From assembly GCA_013339895.1 (NCBI GenBank), contig JABACO010000014.1:5307950-5371949 (forward strand): a stretch of DNA of 64,000 bases. Reading direction: 5' to 3'. Under the pieces are notes generated by a model. The model saw only the letters and a list, made by a program, of their open reading frames with translations, was not told where the DNA came from and ran no database searches. Position 1 is the first letter of the stretch. Every line of letters starts with the position of its first letter. The position numbers were made by a program, and so were the translations under genes. Origin of the DNA: Ephydatia muelleri (lineage: Eukaryota; Porifera; Demospongiae; Spongillida; Spongillidae). Below, in pieces: positions 1 to 11,116 of this stretch.

Positions 1-330
1 TCTACCAGTTGAGTTACTATGCGATCTTACCCGATGCGATCGGGATCGTTTGTATAAATCGCGCATACAGTACCATCCAGACGTAGCTTCTTGACACACG
101 CGTGCGCGCGTCACGAGTGATACCCGTGCGTGACTCGAGCATACTTGTGTTTCACACGCATCAGGTTAGTCGTGGCGCGAAGCGACATTTTCGAGACACG
201 AACTCGCGTGATGGCACCCACTCCCTCAGTTGTAAAATACTATGGACAAAATTTCTACAATTCAGGAGCCCTTTGCTTGAATGCAAAACTAAGTTGTTTG
301 TGAAGCCAGAACAGAGTAAGACTATGAGCT

Positions 331-365
331 GTGTGTGTTGTTAGTGTGTGTGTGTGTTTGTACTG

Positions 366-412
<47 letters not shown>

Positions 413-418
413 GCGTGC

Positions 419-458
<40 letters not shown>

Positions 459-460
459 GC

Positions 461-543
<83 letters not shown>
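331..543. repeat. (GT)n microsatellite
   Basis: This is a long GT dinucleotide array with GC and TT interruptions. The apparent reading frames across it are Cys-Val repeats caused by the array and are not genes. Confidence 0.97.
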
Positions 544-544
<1 letters not shown>

Positions 545-659
545 CTTACAAGTGTGTACTAGTATAGACCTAGCTTGACCTTACAATTGTGTGCTATGTG
601 ATTAGCCTAATCTGATGTTAGACTGCCTGGGGTACAAGTACATGTAGCAGTTTTTCTCT

Positions 660-790
660 GAGAACAGTAGGTCCAGGGTAGGCCTATGTAGGTACATGTA
701 CATGTAGGTCCAGGATAGGCCTACATAGGTCCAGGGTACTAGTATAGGCCTATGTACAGTTAGGTACATTGTAGGTCCAGGGTGGTACAG
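660..790. repeat. degenerate tandem repeat
   Basis: The motif TAGGTCCAGG(G/A)TAGGCCTA recurs four or five times with spacing changes. A short acidic reading frame follows (about 790-867, plus strand). It could be the end of an old coding remnant, but nothing in it is recognisable. Confidence 0.6.
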
Positions 791-991
791 GTGGTGATGA
801 ACACGTAGGCAAAGATGAGGAGAGTGAAGATGAGGATAACTATTCAGATGGAATTGAAGTTGACTAAAACCTACAAACACCTGGACCCTTGCACAAGTAC
901 ATGCATGTACTGAATTACAATTGTATGGCCCTTGAAGATAATTTCATTATGTGGTAGGTCCATTGTATGCTATGTAAACTGTGGTTAGTTA

Positions 992-1147
992 AGGCCGGCA
1001 TACACGGGGCGACTTCCTGCCGATTTGTCGCGATGGACAAATGTTCCGCAAACCATCAGTAAACTAAACAATTACGGAACTTTTACCCATATTCATTCGA
1101 GTTGCATGCGACAAGTCGGCAGGAAGTCGCCCCGTGTATGCCGACCT
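992..1147. mobile_element. PIF/Harbinger-like MITE
   Basis: The 156-bp element has near-perfect inverted ends of about 38 bp, starting AGGCCGGCATACACGGGG on the left and AGGTCGGCATACACGGGG on the right. It is flanked on both sides by TTA (989-991 and 1148-1150). A 3-bp TTA/TWA duplication and G-rich ends are the family hallmarks of PIF/Harbinger MITEs. It has no coding capacity. Confidence 0.75.
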
Positions 1148-1207
1148 TTAGGCTGCCTGGTTCTAAACTGTGTACCTATGTCTTAAAAGCACACACTTTA
1201 TATGTGT

Positions 1208-1360
1208 AGCACCTATATACAAACCACACATTGTGTGCAGCGATGGTGATGGCATGCATGGGAGCATTAGTCCTGATGCCATAAACTTCACAATCAAGTA
1301 CATGATGGGAGGGGGGTGAGTGGCCTGATGCAAAGCCTTTGGCCTAGTGGTAGAGGCATT
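1208..1360 (+). repeat. direct repeat, left copy, with tRNA-like A-box
   Basis: It shares with 2045-2180 the landmarks ACACA(T/C)TGTGTGCAG, CCTGATGCCATAA, a GGGAGGGGGG run and TTTGGCCTAGTGGTAGA. The last resembles a tRNA A-box, and a weak B-box-like GGTTCAA lies near 1411, so a tRNA-derived SINE is possible. The pair flanks a tyrosine-recombinase remnant. Confidence 0.6.
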
Positions 1361-1559
1361 TTAGTCTGTTGCATAATGTCCTGGTACTTTGTTGTTCTAG
1401 GGTTCAATAAGAGAGCTCTGTTTTAAAAGTCTGTTTGGGACTGTTTCTATGGAGATGACAATCCTGTATCTATTTTTTTGTACTGGTGAAGACCCAGGAA
1501 CCCAATGTTGAGACTGACCATCTGGAGTCATCCACCTCGGGCTCAGTGAATTTACTCAA

Positions 1560-2000
1560 TCAGAGTTTTGACACTAGGTTCCAACCTACCAGGCAAGATG
1601 TCTGCTGGTCCAGAGGGCATGCACTTCTTCATCAAGTGGTCCAAAACCAACCAGATGGGCAGGTGTGTTCAGCGTACCAAAGGCAGGCACATGTGTCCAG
1701 TTCCAGCAATGGAGGCCTACAGAGAATGTTGTCACTGTTCCACTCACTCCTCACCCCTCTTCCACTTCAAAGATGGGAGAACACTCACATCTAAGAGCTT
1801 CCGCTCCACCTTTCTACCCCTGGTATGGTGGAGCTATGTGGCTACAATCCAGCCAAATATAACACCCACATTGGTGCAGCCATGTACAGTAGCTGCCAGA
1901 ACAGGCCTTCCCACTGACACCATTTGGAACCTCGGAAGAGGTGAAGCAAAGCATACCAGACATACGTATTGGTGCAGCCACAGTACATGTAAACTCTAAT
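1560..2000 (+). pseudogene. decayed tyrosine recombinase fragment
   Basis: Conceptual translation gives the C-terminal half of a phage-integrase-type tyrosine recombinase: an IKWSKTNQMG strand, a CPVPAMEAYR segment, PLFHFKDGRTLTSKSF, then in a shifted frame NPAKYNTHIGAA, and then TGLPTDTIWNLGRG and AYQTYV. These match the usual order (SKT strand, DGR turn, catalytic HxxR helix, LGR motif, Tyr region). The catalytic HxxR is not recognisable and at least two frameshifts are present, so it is dead. Such genes belong to DIRS/Ngaro or Crypton-type elements; there is not enough here to choose between them. Confidence 0.6.
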
Positions 2001-2044
2001 TGCTAACTAGCAATAGCACAAATTGTGCATGTTTTAACTGCACA

Positions 2045-2180
2045 TTACATGTATCTATGTTCACACAAACCACACACTGTGTGCAGAGACAGGGGTTGGG
2101 CCTGATGCCATAACATGGGAGGGGGGGTGGAGTGTGCTTTGACCCTGATGCAGGGCTTTGGCCTAGTGGTAGACTGAGCA
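2045..2180 (+). repeat. direct repeat, right copy
   Basis: This is the second copy of the repeat at 1208-1360, in the same orientation, with the same order of landmarks ending in GGCCTAGTGGTAGA. Confidence 0.6.
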
Positions 2181-3365
2181 GCGCCCCGATGTGTAGACAA
2201 AGCTTTCCTTAATGTAAGTATATATTGTGATAGCGCTCTTCCATTGGCAAAGTCCCAGAGTGCTTCGCAGTTAAGCGCTTTACGTGTATTGATCGACGCA
2301 CACATGCAGACAAATATTGAAAATGCGGCACATTCAGACTTGACGATCTAGGTAAGACTGAGAAGCCTACGTAGGTCGTAGCTGTACTGGAAAGTGCTAA
2401 CGAATCATTTTTTCCCCTGCGTGTAAGCGTATCAGTGCACGTGCCTAGCCTACGCGCTTCATTCATCAAGCTGCATGCAGGCTAAACGAACACTGTTTAC
2501 AATAAACTTCAAGTGAAAACAACCCACTACATAGGTCAAAAGTGTCCATGACGACGTCTTGTATACAATAAATATAATAGCTTCACCATAATGCATTAGC
2601 AGTGAGCTAGGTGGTGGGTGTCCCTCTAGCTGGCAGTCTAGACCTATGGGAATTGGGGGGAGGAGGCTAGGGAAAAGGTTTCCACTTAGCTACCTGGCTT
2701 GCTATTGGCTCAGATCATCGCCAGCTGGCCAGCAGCCTTGTTAATCTTCAGCTGAATTAACTTATTATGCACATTTATTCGCCATTAGACAATTATTGCC
2801 AATATTTATTAAACAATTTTGGCAGATGACGCAATGGCATACATATATGAATAAATTATGCGCGGTAGAAATTAATTTTTTGTCTTGATTTTAGTTAAAG
2901 AATGGTTATTATAATTGTAATGTATTATATTGATATGCACATACAGAACTATATCATTATTCATACTCAAAGTAGACAGGTACGGTTCTAATAATTTTTC
3001 GAAGTACATATATCATAATCAGACCGATTTATAGTACATTATAAACTTGTTTAAAATTCGATTTGAAATAAAAAGCAAGATGACCGCCTATGTACGGGCC
3101 ATTTCTGGGTATGGCCTGCAGAATAATTTCTCGATCTATTGATGTGCTAAAATATTGTTATGGACTTGTTGATGTACCCTGTCAGTTTGATAATTCCTAA
3201 CAGCCACACGCTCAACCCCTGGCCGCGCGAGCGCTCAATGAAACTCCGGTCTTTGAATTTACCGCATCGTTTATTTTCACCGAGCGTGTCATTACAGTTT
3301 GGAACTTTTGATGCTGTCAGTTCTCCAAATCTTAGCTAGGTTCTTTACATCGCAAAAGTTGATGA
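2181..3365. other. gene-free AT-rich stretch
   Basis: I see no conserved coding signal, RNA gene or clean element boundary here. The stretch 2760-3080 is very AT-rich. Confidence 0.5.
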
Positions 3366-5160
3366 ATGCCGACAATTGGCAAGACGCGCAGACACCCTCT
3401 GGACAAGCCGAGACATGGGTTTAGGATAATGTTGTTCAACGGAACCCACTTAGCGGACAGAAGCCAAAAGGAAAGCTTCTCGTTCCTACATCCGACGAGT
3501 TGTGTTACTATCATCACACGTTTGGAAGTCAGCCCGAAAATGCAGCCAACCCTGTGCCTGGTCGAGTCAAGATCAGGCCGGGCCGCCAATATAGTGGATG
3601 ACAACTCGCAACAGCAGTTTCCGGTTGACACAGGAGCTCGTTCTACCCTGTACCAGGGCAGACACACACACAAAACTGCCAGGTCCTTCATTAAAGACAC
3701 ATGGGACCCGTATTTTGTGTCTCGATCAATTTGCCTCCAAGACGTATCAGTGGAAATTCACCCTTGCTGAGGCATCCCGCCCTCTGTTAGGAGCTGATTT
3801 TCTGCGTTCCACCCCCTTACCTTACTCAAGGGTAAACGACGGGAGATGCAGAAACGTATCATTCTGCCCCACTTAGGATGGCTAGGACTGCCACACCTCG
3901 CCATTTCCACCTCCAGCAATCAATACGATGCATTACTTGCAGAGTTCCCAACCATCACAATTCCTATCTTCACTCCATCATGTGTCAAGCACAAGGTAGA
4001 ACATTTTATCCCCCCCTGTCCATGCACCTGCTCTTCGCCTACCTCCTGACAAACTAGCTGCAGCGAAAGTTGAATTTGACAGCATGGAGGATATGGGTAG
4101 ATTGTCCAGCCCTTGGGCATCCCCACTACACATGGTGCCAAAAGCGTCTAGAGGTTGGCGCCCTTGTGGGGAATTGAGATGCCTAAATGATGCCACAGTG
4201 CCAGACAGGTACCCTAGCTGTACCCCACATTCAGGATTTTCAGGAAATTATGCTGGAAAGAGAATTTTCTCCAAAGTCGGTCCTGTGCGAGGCTACCACC
4301 AGATTCCTGTTGCTGCTGAAGACATTTCCAAAACTGCTATTATGATTCCTTTTGGGCTTTTTGCGTTCCTCAGAGTTCCTTTTGGACTAAAGAGTGCTGC
4401 CCAAGTTTTCCAGTGTCTGATGGACACTGTTTGTCAAGTGTTAGCATTTGTCTGTATTGAAATAGCTAGTGAAGATGAGGAGATGCACAAAGCCCACCTT
4501 CGCCAGCTATTCCAACAACTTCAAGAGTATCAACATTTCTAAATGTCAGTTCGGATGTGACACAATTGATTTCCTGGGCCACCATATCACTCACACTGGG
4601 ATAGCACCATTACCTGACAAGGTGGATGCTATCACCCAATGTGCCCAACCAACAACTGTCAAAGGTTTACAAGAGTTCGTGGATATGGTGAATTTCTACC
4701 ACAGGTGTTCATTAGCAGGCAAACCCAAGACCCTGACTTGGAGTGAAGCAATGGGAAAGGCTTTTGTTGCTACAAAGAAAGCATTGGCTGAGGTCGCACT
4801 CCTCGCACACCCTTGCCATGGGGTACCACAACAGATGCCTCTGACCAGGCAGTAGGGGTCGTTCTCCAGCAATGGGTTAGCAAATCTTGGGAACTGCTAG
4901 CATTCTTCAGCAGGAAGCTGCAACCCTCAGAGAAGAAATACAGTGCTTTTAACCGGGAGTTACTTGCCTTATATCTGGGCATAAGGCATGCATATCCGAC
5001 ATTTCCTGGAGCGGCGCATACACTGATCACAATCCACTGACATTTTGTATGTCTGAACCATCTCCAAATGCACCACTGACATTTGGTACATTGAGAGAAA
5101 GCTAGGACAATCTGGTAGCTGACTCCGCCACAATTGACTCCGTTCAACTACTCTGAGGTA
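3366..5160 (+). pseudogene. decayed Ty3/gypsy gag-pol fragment
   Basis: In shifted frames the segment shows the end of a Gag zinc-knuckle region (CYYHHTFG, near 3500), the aspartic protease motif DTGA (near 3630), reverse transcriptase blocks (WRPCGELRCLND, FSKVGPVRGYHQIPV, FGLFAFLRVPFGLKSA), the RT connection KCQF...FLGHHIT, and an RNase H start (TDASDQAVGVVLQ, FSRKLQPSEKKYS, NRELLALYLGIRH). The polymerase Y-x-D-D site is damaged and several frameshifts and stops are present. No integrase or LTR belongs to it. It stops just before the LTR at 5167, so the minus-strand element abuts or truncated it. Confidence 0.85.
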
Positions 5161-5166
5161 CAGGTC

Positions 5167-5316
5167 TGTAATTTTAGGGTTTGCACACCAGATATGGACT
5201 GCACTACCGATTACTAGAGATTAATACGAGACCACTCCACAACTTACAACACGCATGACCTCGCTATTACATCCCCATCACACATGTGATCCCTGCTTAC
5301 ATCACATTATACTACA
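5167..5316 (-). repeat. 3' LTR of the gypsy element
   Basis: The 150-bp LTR is paired with 7961-8110. It differs at about ten positions, which indicates an old insertion. Confidence 0.9.
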
Positions 5317-7893
5317 ACCCCTCCTTTTCAGTTCTTTACAAAACTTTTGTATCTTGCAGGTGGTCTGATCACTCTGCCTCGTGTGTTGCGCCAGCTCACT
5401 TCCTTCTGTTTCCTGTTGTGCTGGTTCAATCCCCATATCAAGCTCATCATCATTTCGCTCTTCTTCCTGTGCAGGATTTTCAGCTGGTTCAGGACTTTCA
5501 GGAGGAACATAGTCATCCAAAGAAGATTCATCTTCTTGGCGGCATTTCATCAGGTGACGCCTGTTTCTTCTGTACTTCTTTCCACTTGCAGTTTCAAAAT
5601 GTAAGAGTGAGGCTTGTCTGCCACACTGACTACTGTTGCGGGTATCCACCTTCCTTACACTTGCATCCTCACTTTCTCCCTATGTTCCAAAACAGGTAAT
5701 AACCTTGATCCTCTGTCATGGTACTGATTTTGTGTGACCTGCCTTTGTCTTCGTCTGAAGCTCACTTTCACAGGGTCAATGGTTTGGGGATTCAACTGTT
5801 TAGGTCTGGTAGGTTTGTTTGCATTCTTCTACCATTTGAGCATTTGAGCTGGTGAGGCTAGATTGTCAATGTTGCTGTTCCAGTGGATGAGAAAACTCAT
5901 GTATGGATCCTGATTGTCCTGTTTCGCTTTACTGAGGAGTCTTTTCACTATCTGGACAAAATTCTCAGCCATGCCATTTGCTTGTGGATAGTGTGGACTT
6001 GTGGTTGTGTGAGAGATTCCCCAATCTTTCACAAATCCTCTGATGTATATTGTGGACCATTATCACTTATTGTCTGTGTGGGAATGCCATGCCTTGCCAA
6101 TATTGACTTAGTGTGGTTTATCACTGACTTGCTGCTCAGGTCCTCCAATCTGCTGAATTCCACATATTGAGAGTAGTAGTTCACTATCAGCACATAGTCC
6201 TGTTTATCCCAGTTGAATAAGTCAGTGGCTAAGATGTCCCACAGTCTGTTTGGGGTTGGTCCCGGTGTCATTGGTTCCTTTGCATTGGAGTTGTGCATAT
6301 TGAGACAAGTTTCACACTTTTGGATCATGTCACCAATGTCTTTAGAAATGCCTGGCCAATACACAGCATCTTTTGCTCGCTGTAAGCATTTGACAACTCC
6401 CATGTGACGACAGTGTACTCGACTGAGGATGTCCTTCTGCATGTTGACTGGTATCACTATCTGTTCTCCTTTTAGGATGATTCCATCAGCTTCAGACAGT
6501 TCCTCTCGAAAATTCCAGTAAGCACTGATATCTTCAGTTAAATCAGCTCTATTGTCTGGCCATTCTGTTCTGATGAAGCCTTGCGACCTCTGATCTGTTT
6601 CTGTGTTTTTCTGACATTCTGTAGGCCTTTGTCAGTAGCAGAGCATTTCTCCAGCACCATGTGTACTGCACAGTCCAGATTTTCCTCCAGGTCATCACTA
6701 GGTGTGTACGGTATGTGTGCTCTTGACAGGGTGTCTGCTATAACCATGTCCTTTCCAGGTGTGTGTAGTCGTTTCTCAGTAGCTCCCTGATAGGATGAGT
6801 TATGGTTGACAGGTCTGGTATGAATTTCGCTACATAGTTTAGTGTGCCCAGCAGTCGCTCAACTTCCCTTCTATCCTGGGATGGAGGCATCCCACAAATT
6901 GCCCGAACTCTTTCTCCATCTGGTGCAATCCCCTGAGCATTTATTATGTGTCCCAGGTAGGTAACTTGAGGCATAGCAAATTGGCATTTCTCCTTGTTCA
7001 GTGTAAGATTGATTTCTTTGCATCTTTGCAAGACTTCTTCAGATGCTGGTGGTGTTCCTCCTCATTTGATCCCCACACTAGTATGTTGTCAATATCAGTT
7101 TCAACACCTGCTAGATCTCCAAAGCTCTGATGCATTTGCTTTTGGAAGATCTCCTGAACTGACTTAATTCCAAAGGGCATTCTTGTATAGCAGTAGCGAC
7201 CAAAGGGACTGTTGAAGGTGGTCAATAACTGGCTTTCTTCATCAAATGGCACTTGCCAATACCCATGACTGGCATCCAGTTTAGAGAATACCTTGGCACC
7301 TGTGAGACGTGTGGATATATCTTCTAGGGTAGGTAGCTGATAGTGCTCTCAAAGAATCACCTTGTTGAGAGGTCTTGGGTCCAGGCAAATTCTTAGTTTC
7401 TTCGTACGAGGTTTCTCTACAACAACCATTGCATTGACTCAATCTGTTGGTTCTTCCACTTTCTTGATAACCTTTGTCTGCTCCATTCTGTCTAGTTCCT
7501 CCTTGATCCAAGATTTCAGGGCTACTGGTTGGTTCTAGGTGGACATATGGTTGGACGGACTGACGGATCAACCTTGATGCGGTATGGTGTTTTGAGACAT
7601 CCTAGGCCTTCAAAAACATCTTTGAACTGTTTAACTAAGCTATCAACCTTGATGTGTCCCAGCTCCTGAGACGCCTTGAAACATAGAATTGGGCATTGAT
7701 CGGTTCTCACCACAAAGAATTCCAGGTCTTTCCCTTCACAGGTGAGTTTGCATTGACCTATGATTGGAAGTGCATTACCAGTGTAACTAGTCAGCTTGGG
7801 TGGACGTTTGTATCACTTTGGGTTTCTCTTTCAGGTACAGATCCATGCTTGTTTCCACCGACGCCACTTTTCATCAACCGACATGTCACCTGA
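5302..7893 (-). pseudogene. gypsy pol polyprotein remnant
   Basis: On the minus strand from high to low coordinate: residual protease end (7713-7522), RT palm (7571-6998; SKLDASHGYWQVP, YTRMPFGIKS, and DIDNILVWG at the active-site strand), RT thumb (7031-6738; LGHIINAQGI, RLLGTLNYVAKF), the DTLSRA segment (6747-6538), integrase zinc region H-H-C-C (6457 downward), integrase core with DLF, DNG and the Glu helix (6400-5829), and a basic then acidic C-terminal tail (5649-5302). In-frame stops and frame changes occur near 7440 and 7350 and between the integrase parts. RNase H is absent. Sequence style and the primer site suggest a Mag-like or related Ty3/gypsy lineage, which is not proven. Confidence 0.85.
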
Positions 7894-7960
7894 TGAGGTG
7901 AAGTCCATCTCCGCTGGTGATTTTAAGTGTTCCATTCTTGAAATGGCACTTCTGACACCA

Positions 7961-8110
7961 TGTAATGTTAGGGTTCGCACACCAGATACAGACTGGACTA
8001 CCGATTACTAGAGATTAATACGAGACCACTCCACAACTTACAACACACATGACCTCATTATTACATCCCCATCACACACGTGATCCCTGCTTACATCACA
8101 TTATACTTCA
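7961..8110 (-). repeat. 5' LTR of the gypsy element
   Basis: This is the LTR copy next to the primer-binding site. The sequence immediately right of it (8111 onward) is the interior of transposase copy A, so the element interrupts or borders that copy. Confidence 0.9.
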
Positions 8111-8560
8111 CAGACTACTACAGTGTACGTGGAGGGAGGAATGGTTAACAACAACGTTATAAAGAATTAAATTAACATGACACTTACAGGCAATACACAG
8201 TGAAGTTGTTCATGTGTGGGGATTACGAGTTCTGACTAAGATGTATGGGCTGTCTGGAGCAAGCGGTATGTGACTAAGTGAAAGTAAAATGTACGAACAT
8301 TGCACCATTGTCATAGGATGCTACCCATGCTTGTATTGCTTGGTCTACTACACTCACAACATGGCAACACCTCTCTCAATCAGAGGACGCGCTCCATCAA
8401 GAACATTTGAAGCAATCTGTGCTGACCATCAGCACTACATTGCATCAGAGGCTGACAAAAACAGGCCAAGCACTTCCATAACTGCATTACAGAGCCTATT
8501 TTTAACATTCCTATTTCACAGGTAGGCATATTAGCGTCAAGAAATGTTTTGCATGCGGAT

Positions 8561-8602
<42 letters not shown>

Positions 8603-8613
8603 CACACACAACA

Positions 8614-8651
<38 letters not shown>

Positions 8652-8673
8652 ACACAGACACACACACACATAT
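8561..8673. repeat. (CA)n microsatellite
   Basis: An interrupted CA array lies in an intron of transposase copy A. The matching intron of copy D holds a longer GT array (27718-27905). Confidence 0.95.
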
Positions 8674-9066
8674 ACAAATGCTAAGGTTTGCCCACCTAGG
8701 CTCCACATCACTTTGGGTGTCTTTAGGCCAAGCTGTATGGGTTGCTGAAGGCAAGTGTCATAACCTTGACCTTGAGCTGGCTCTGCATTCAAGGGAGGAT
8801 GCCCACTCCAGCTTTTCCACATGTAGCCAAGAGCTGCAAAAGCTTCGCCTATTACAAGCAGAGATGGAACAAGCCCAACAGTCATATGATGAATTGCAGC
8901 AAATGGTAACATATGTGTCACTAGATAGAGCGAGTCACTGTGGATTTCTTCAAACAATGTGAAGAAAAAATGAAATCTCTTAAACAACTAGTAAGCCATG
9001 CAGTGTGAATAAAAAAAAAACGAAGTGTATTGAAGCATTAATCACACTAGGAAACAGAGAGGTAGC

Positions 9067-10238
9067 CAGTGTTGCCGCAAAATAACCTTCATTTTTAATC
9101 GTCTAGATATATCGCATTTAATCGCGATATGGGACAGTGCCCGCGAAAAGGGACCTAGTGTATTTATATAAAACGATATAAAATTTTGTTCATATAAAAC
9201 TGATATAACTTCCGAACGGTACACGCCATTGACTTCCTATTTTTAACACTTCATACTACACCATTTCTCTACGGTAAAATACTTTTTGGGGTCTTGCACT
9301 TTTTGGGGTCTTGCACTTGCTCCGTGCCTGTATTGCAACGTCCGATACCCCACAAGGTATGAACCCGTCATAACTTTCGGCAGGAGTAATCAAATCGCTT
9401 CAAATTCGGTACGTAGATAGAGAGGTCCTATACCTATCTATTTGTTCTGTTCGTTAATTTTTATGCAATCCGTTACGGAGATACAGTTGAACAAACTACG
9501 TGCACATTTTCGCGCTCGTTTCGCGCCAATGATTTGGGCAAATTGCGCTCCGCTCAATGTATGGGGAGGCGGGGATTATTACATTGGCGCGAATCAAGCG
9601 GGAAAACGTGCACGTAGTCAGTTGCATACTGAAATGATTAATGTTTCTGGTTGGAATCTTGCAGCAGATGAAGAGGAAGATAATGATTCAGAGCCACCAG
9701 CAAAGATACCAGCAGTAGGTCTCATGATTTCTCCACCACAGCAATGGATCATCTTTTCTGAAATTGATTTCAGCTTCCTTAAGGTATCGGTCAATTTATC
9801 TTGCAAATGCTGGAGATGATCATCACTTTGTACCTGTCCCTCTGCCTCTGTTTCTGACCAAACAGTAGATCAAAATCATCCTCCTCTGATGTTAATAGCT
9901 AAACTAGCAACGTAGTACTTATGCATTCCAGCTTCAACAGCACCTTCTGAAAGGGTATTTTCCACTGCAAAGAATATCCTTTAGAAGAAAAGGTGGCGCA
10001 TCTTACCTGAAAGGCTGGGGAAATGTATCTTTCTCAGGCAAAATGCGAAACTGTTTTAACTTTAACCGTAAATTAATTTCATGAGATACCTAAATGTATA
10101 CTTATTCCTTGATCGTTTCTAAATTAAGGTTTCCAAAATCCGTATATCTTTGTTAACGTCCGTATACGTTTATTTCGCGATATGACTAAATATTTATATC
10201 GCCTTTCGCGATATAAACATTATATCGCGGCAACACTG
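9067..10238 (+). mobile_element. hAT transposon, internally deleted
   Basis: The 1172-bp element has ends CAGTGTTGCCGC and GCGGCAACACTG and a perfect 8-bp target duplication GAGGTAGC (9059-9066 and 10239-10246). The unoccupied target is preserved on the other arm near 27310-27325 (minus strand reads AGAGAGGTAGCCAAATGC). Subterminal ATATCGCG motifs repeat at both ends. An 8-bp duplication and CAGTG ends are diagnostic of hAT, and the transposase remnant inside agrees. Confidence 0.95.
9895..10060 (+). pseudogene. hAT transposase C-terminal remnant
   Basis: Conceptual translation gives YLCIPASTAPSERVFSTAKN followed by KKRWR.LPERL and LRQNAKLF. This is the hAT dimerisation-domain signature (P-S-ERVFS). 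An in-frame TAG lies just before it and another stop after NIL. Upstream (9640-9830) an acidic EEEDNDSEPP stretch may be linker sequence from the same gene. Confidence 0.75.
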
Positions 10239-11116
10239 GAGGTAGCCAAATGCACAGCCACAGTGAAAAAGGTATTATCTGTAAAAGAAGGTCCCTTTGT
10301 TAAGGAGCTGGATTCTGCATTGCACTTTTATGAGTTAATGTGAACTTTAGATCGATTGCACAATTGATTTCTATACAGAACAGTCCATTGAACAGTTCAT
10401 GAAGTTCTTCCGTGAATCCTTTCCTCAGGCAACCTTTGAATCCTTTCCTCAGGCAACCTTTGAATCCTTTCCTCAGGCATCAAAATGCATGTACTGGAGG
10501 ATCATGCCATTCCATGGGCCAATTCAACCCATGTTGGTTTTGGCCTCCTATGTGAACAGCAGGGGGCCGAGTCCATTCATGCTAAGCTTAGTGCAGCATA
10601 CACAGCAGTAACCGATAAAGTACAGCATCTGTTGTGTATAGTCAAGGAACACTTAATAAGTATTGCCCCACAAGTTGTAGCTGCCTTCCCCCCACCACAA
10701 AAGATTAACTTAGTTCTCACTTTTGGTACAGGTACACTGTACGTCCGGGTACGTCGTCTTTAATGAAACTTAATTTTAATATGTTGGAAGCAATTAAATG
10801 TACAGTGCGTGGGCGTAATTCGTACGCGTGTTGTAAGCCACATTGAAATGGTAGGTTGCGAAGATGCATGCCGGCGATAGAAAAGTAATTGAGAAGCATG
10901 TATAACATCCTGTAACTGGAAGTTAGTTTAGCCAGCCCACTTCCAGGCCGCGTTGTTGATTTGTCGTTCCGTCACTTTGGCATGCGGCAATGCTGCAATA
11001 ATGTGTTGTTATAGGCACTTCCCGTCATGCTGTTAATCCAATATAGTAATGATAAACTTTGCCTGTTACATTCATCCCTTTCATTTTTTGTCAAGCCAAG
11101 GCAGTTCAGTATCGAG

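Larger units (their letters stand above)
5167..8110 (-). mobile_element. Ty3/gypsy LTR retrotransposon, internally deleted
   Basis: It is bounded by two 150-bp LTRs in direct orientation (about 93% identical by eye) that begin TG and end CA. On the minus strand, a TGGTGTCAGAAG primer-binding site (7960 downward) follows the 5' LTR directly; it is complementary to a tRNA 3' end, possibly Leu. A purine-rich tract (AAAAGGAGGGG, 5317-5330) precedes the 3' LTR. The internal region is only 2.6 kb. A Gag start is joined directly to the end of protease, and the RNase H region between RT and the segment before integrase is missing. No target-site duplication is visible (AGGTC on the left, CAGAC on the right). 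Confidence 0.9.
8111..10730 (+). pseudogene. RAG1-N/RING transposase family, copy A (5'-truncated)
   Basis: Only the catalytic half remains. Visible exons: about 8193-8270 (VKLFMCGDYEF, then a 1-bp deletion relative to copy D), 8312-8520 (GC-x-PCLYC, ending NCITEPIFNIPISQ in a shifted frame), 8692-8985 (helical Q/E-rich segment), about 9020-10330 (IEALITLGNREVAKC...KEGPFVKELDS, split by a hAT element) and about 10376-10740 (EQSIEQFMKFF...MHVLEDHAIPWAN...GAESIHAKL). The start is cut at the gypsy LTR. A frameshift after an A-run (near 8458) is shared with copy D, so this lineage was already broken before the arms were duplicated. A CA array fills one intron. Confidence 0.8.

Noticed and set aside
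331..578. Cys-Val repeat reading frames
   Set aside because: They are translations of the GT microsatellite; the same applies to the CA/GT arrays near 8561, 27718, 32359, 36469, 48003, 51168, 58577 and 62772.
1330..1420. A functional tRNA gene
   Set aside because: Only an A-box-like TGGCCTAGTGG and a weak B-box are present; no acceptor stem or cloverleaf can be formed.
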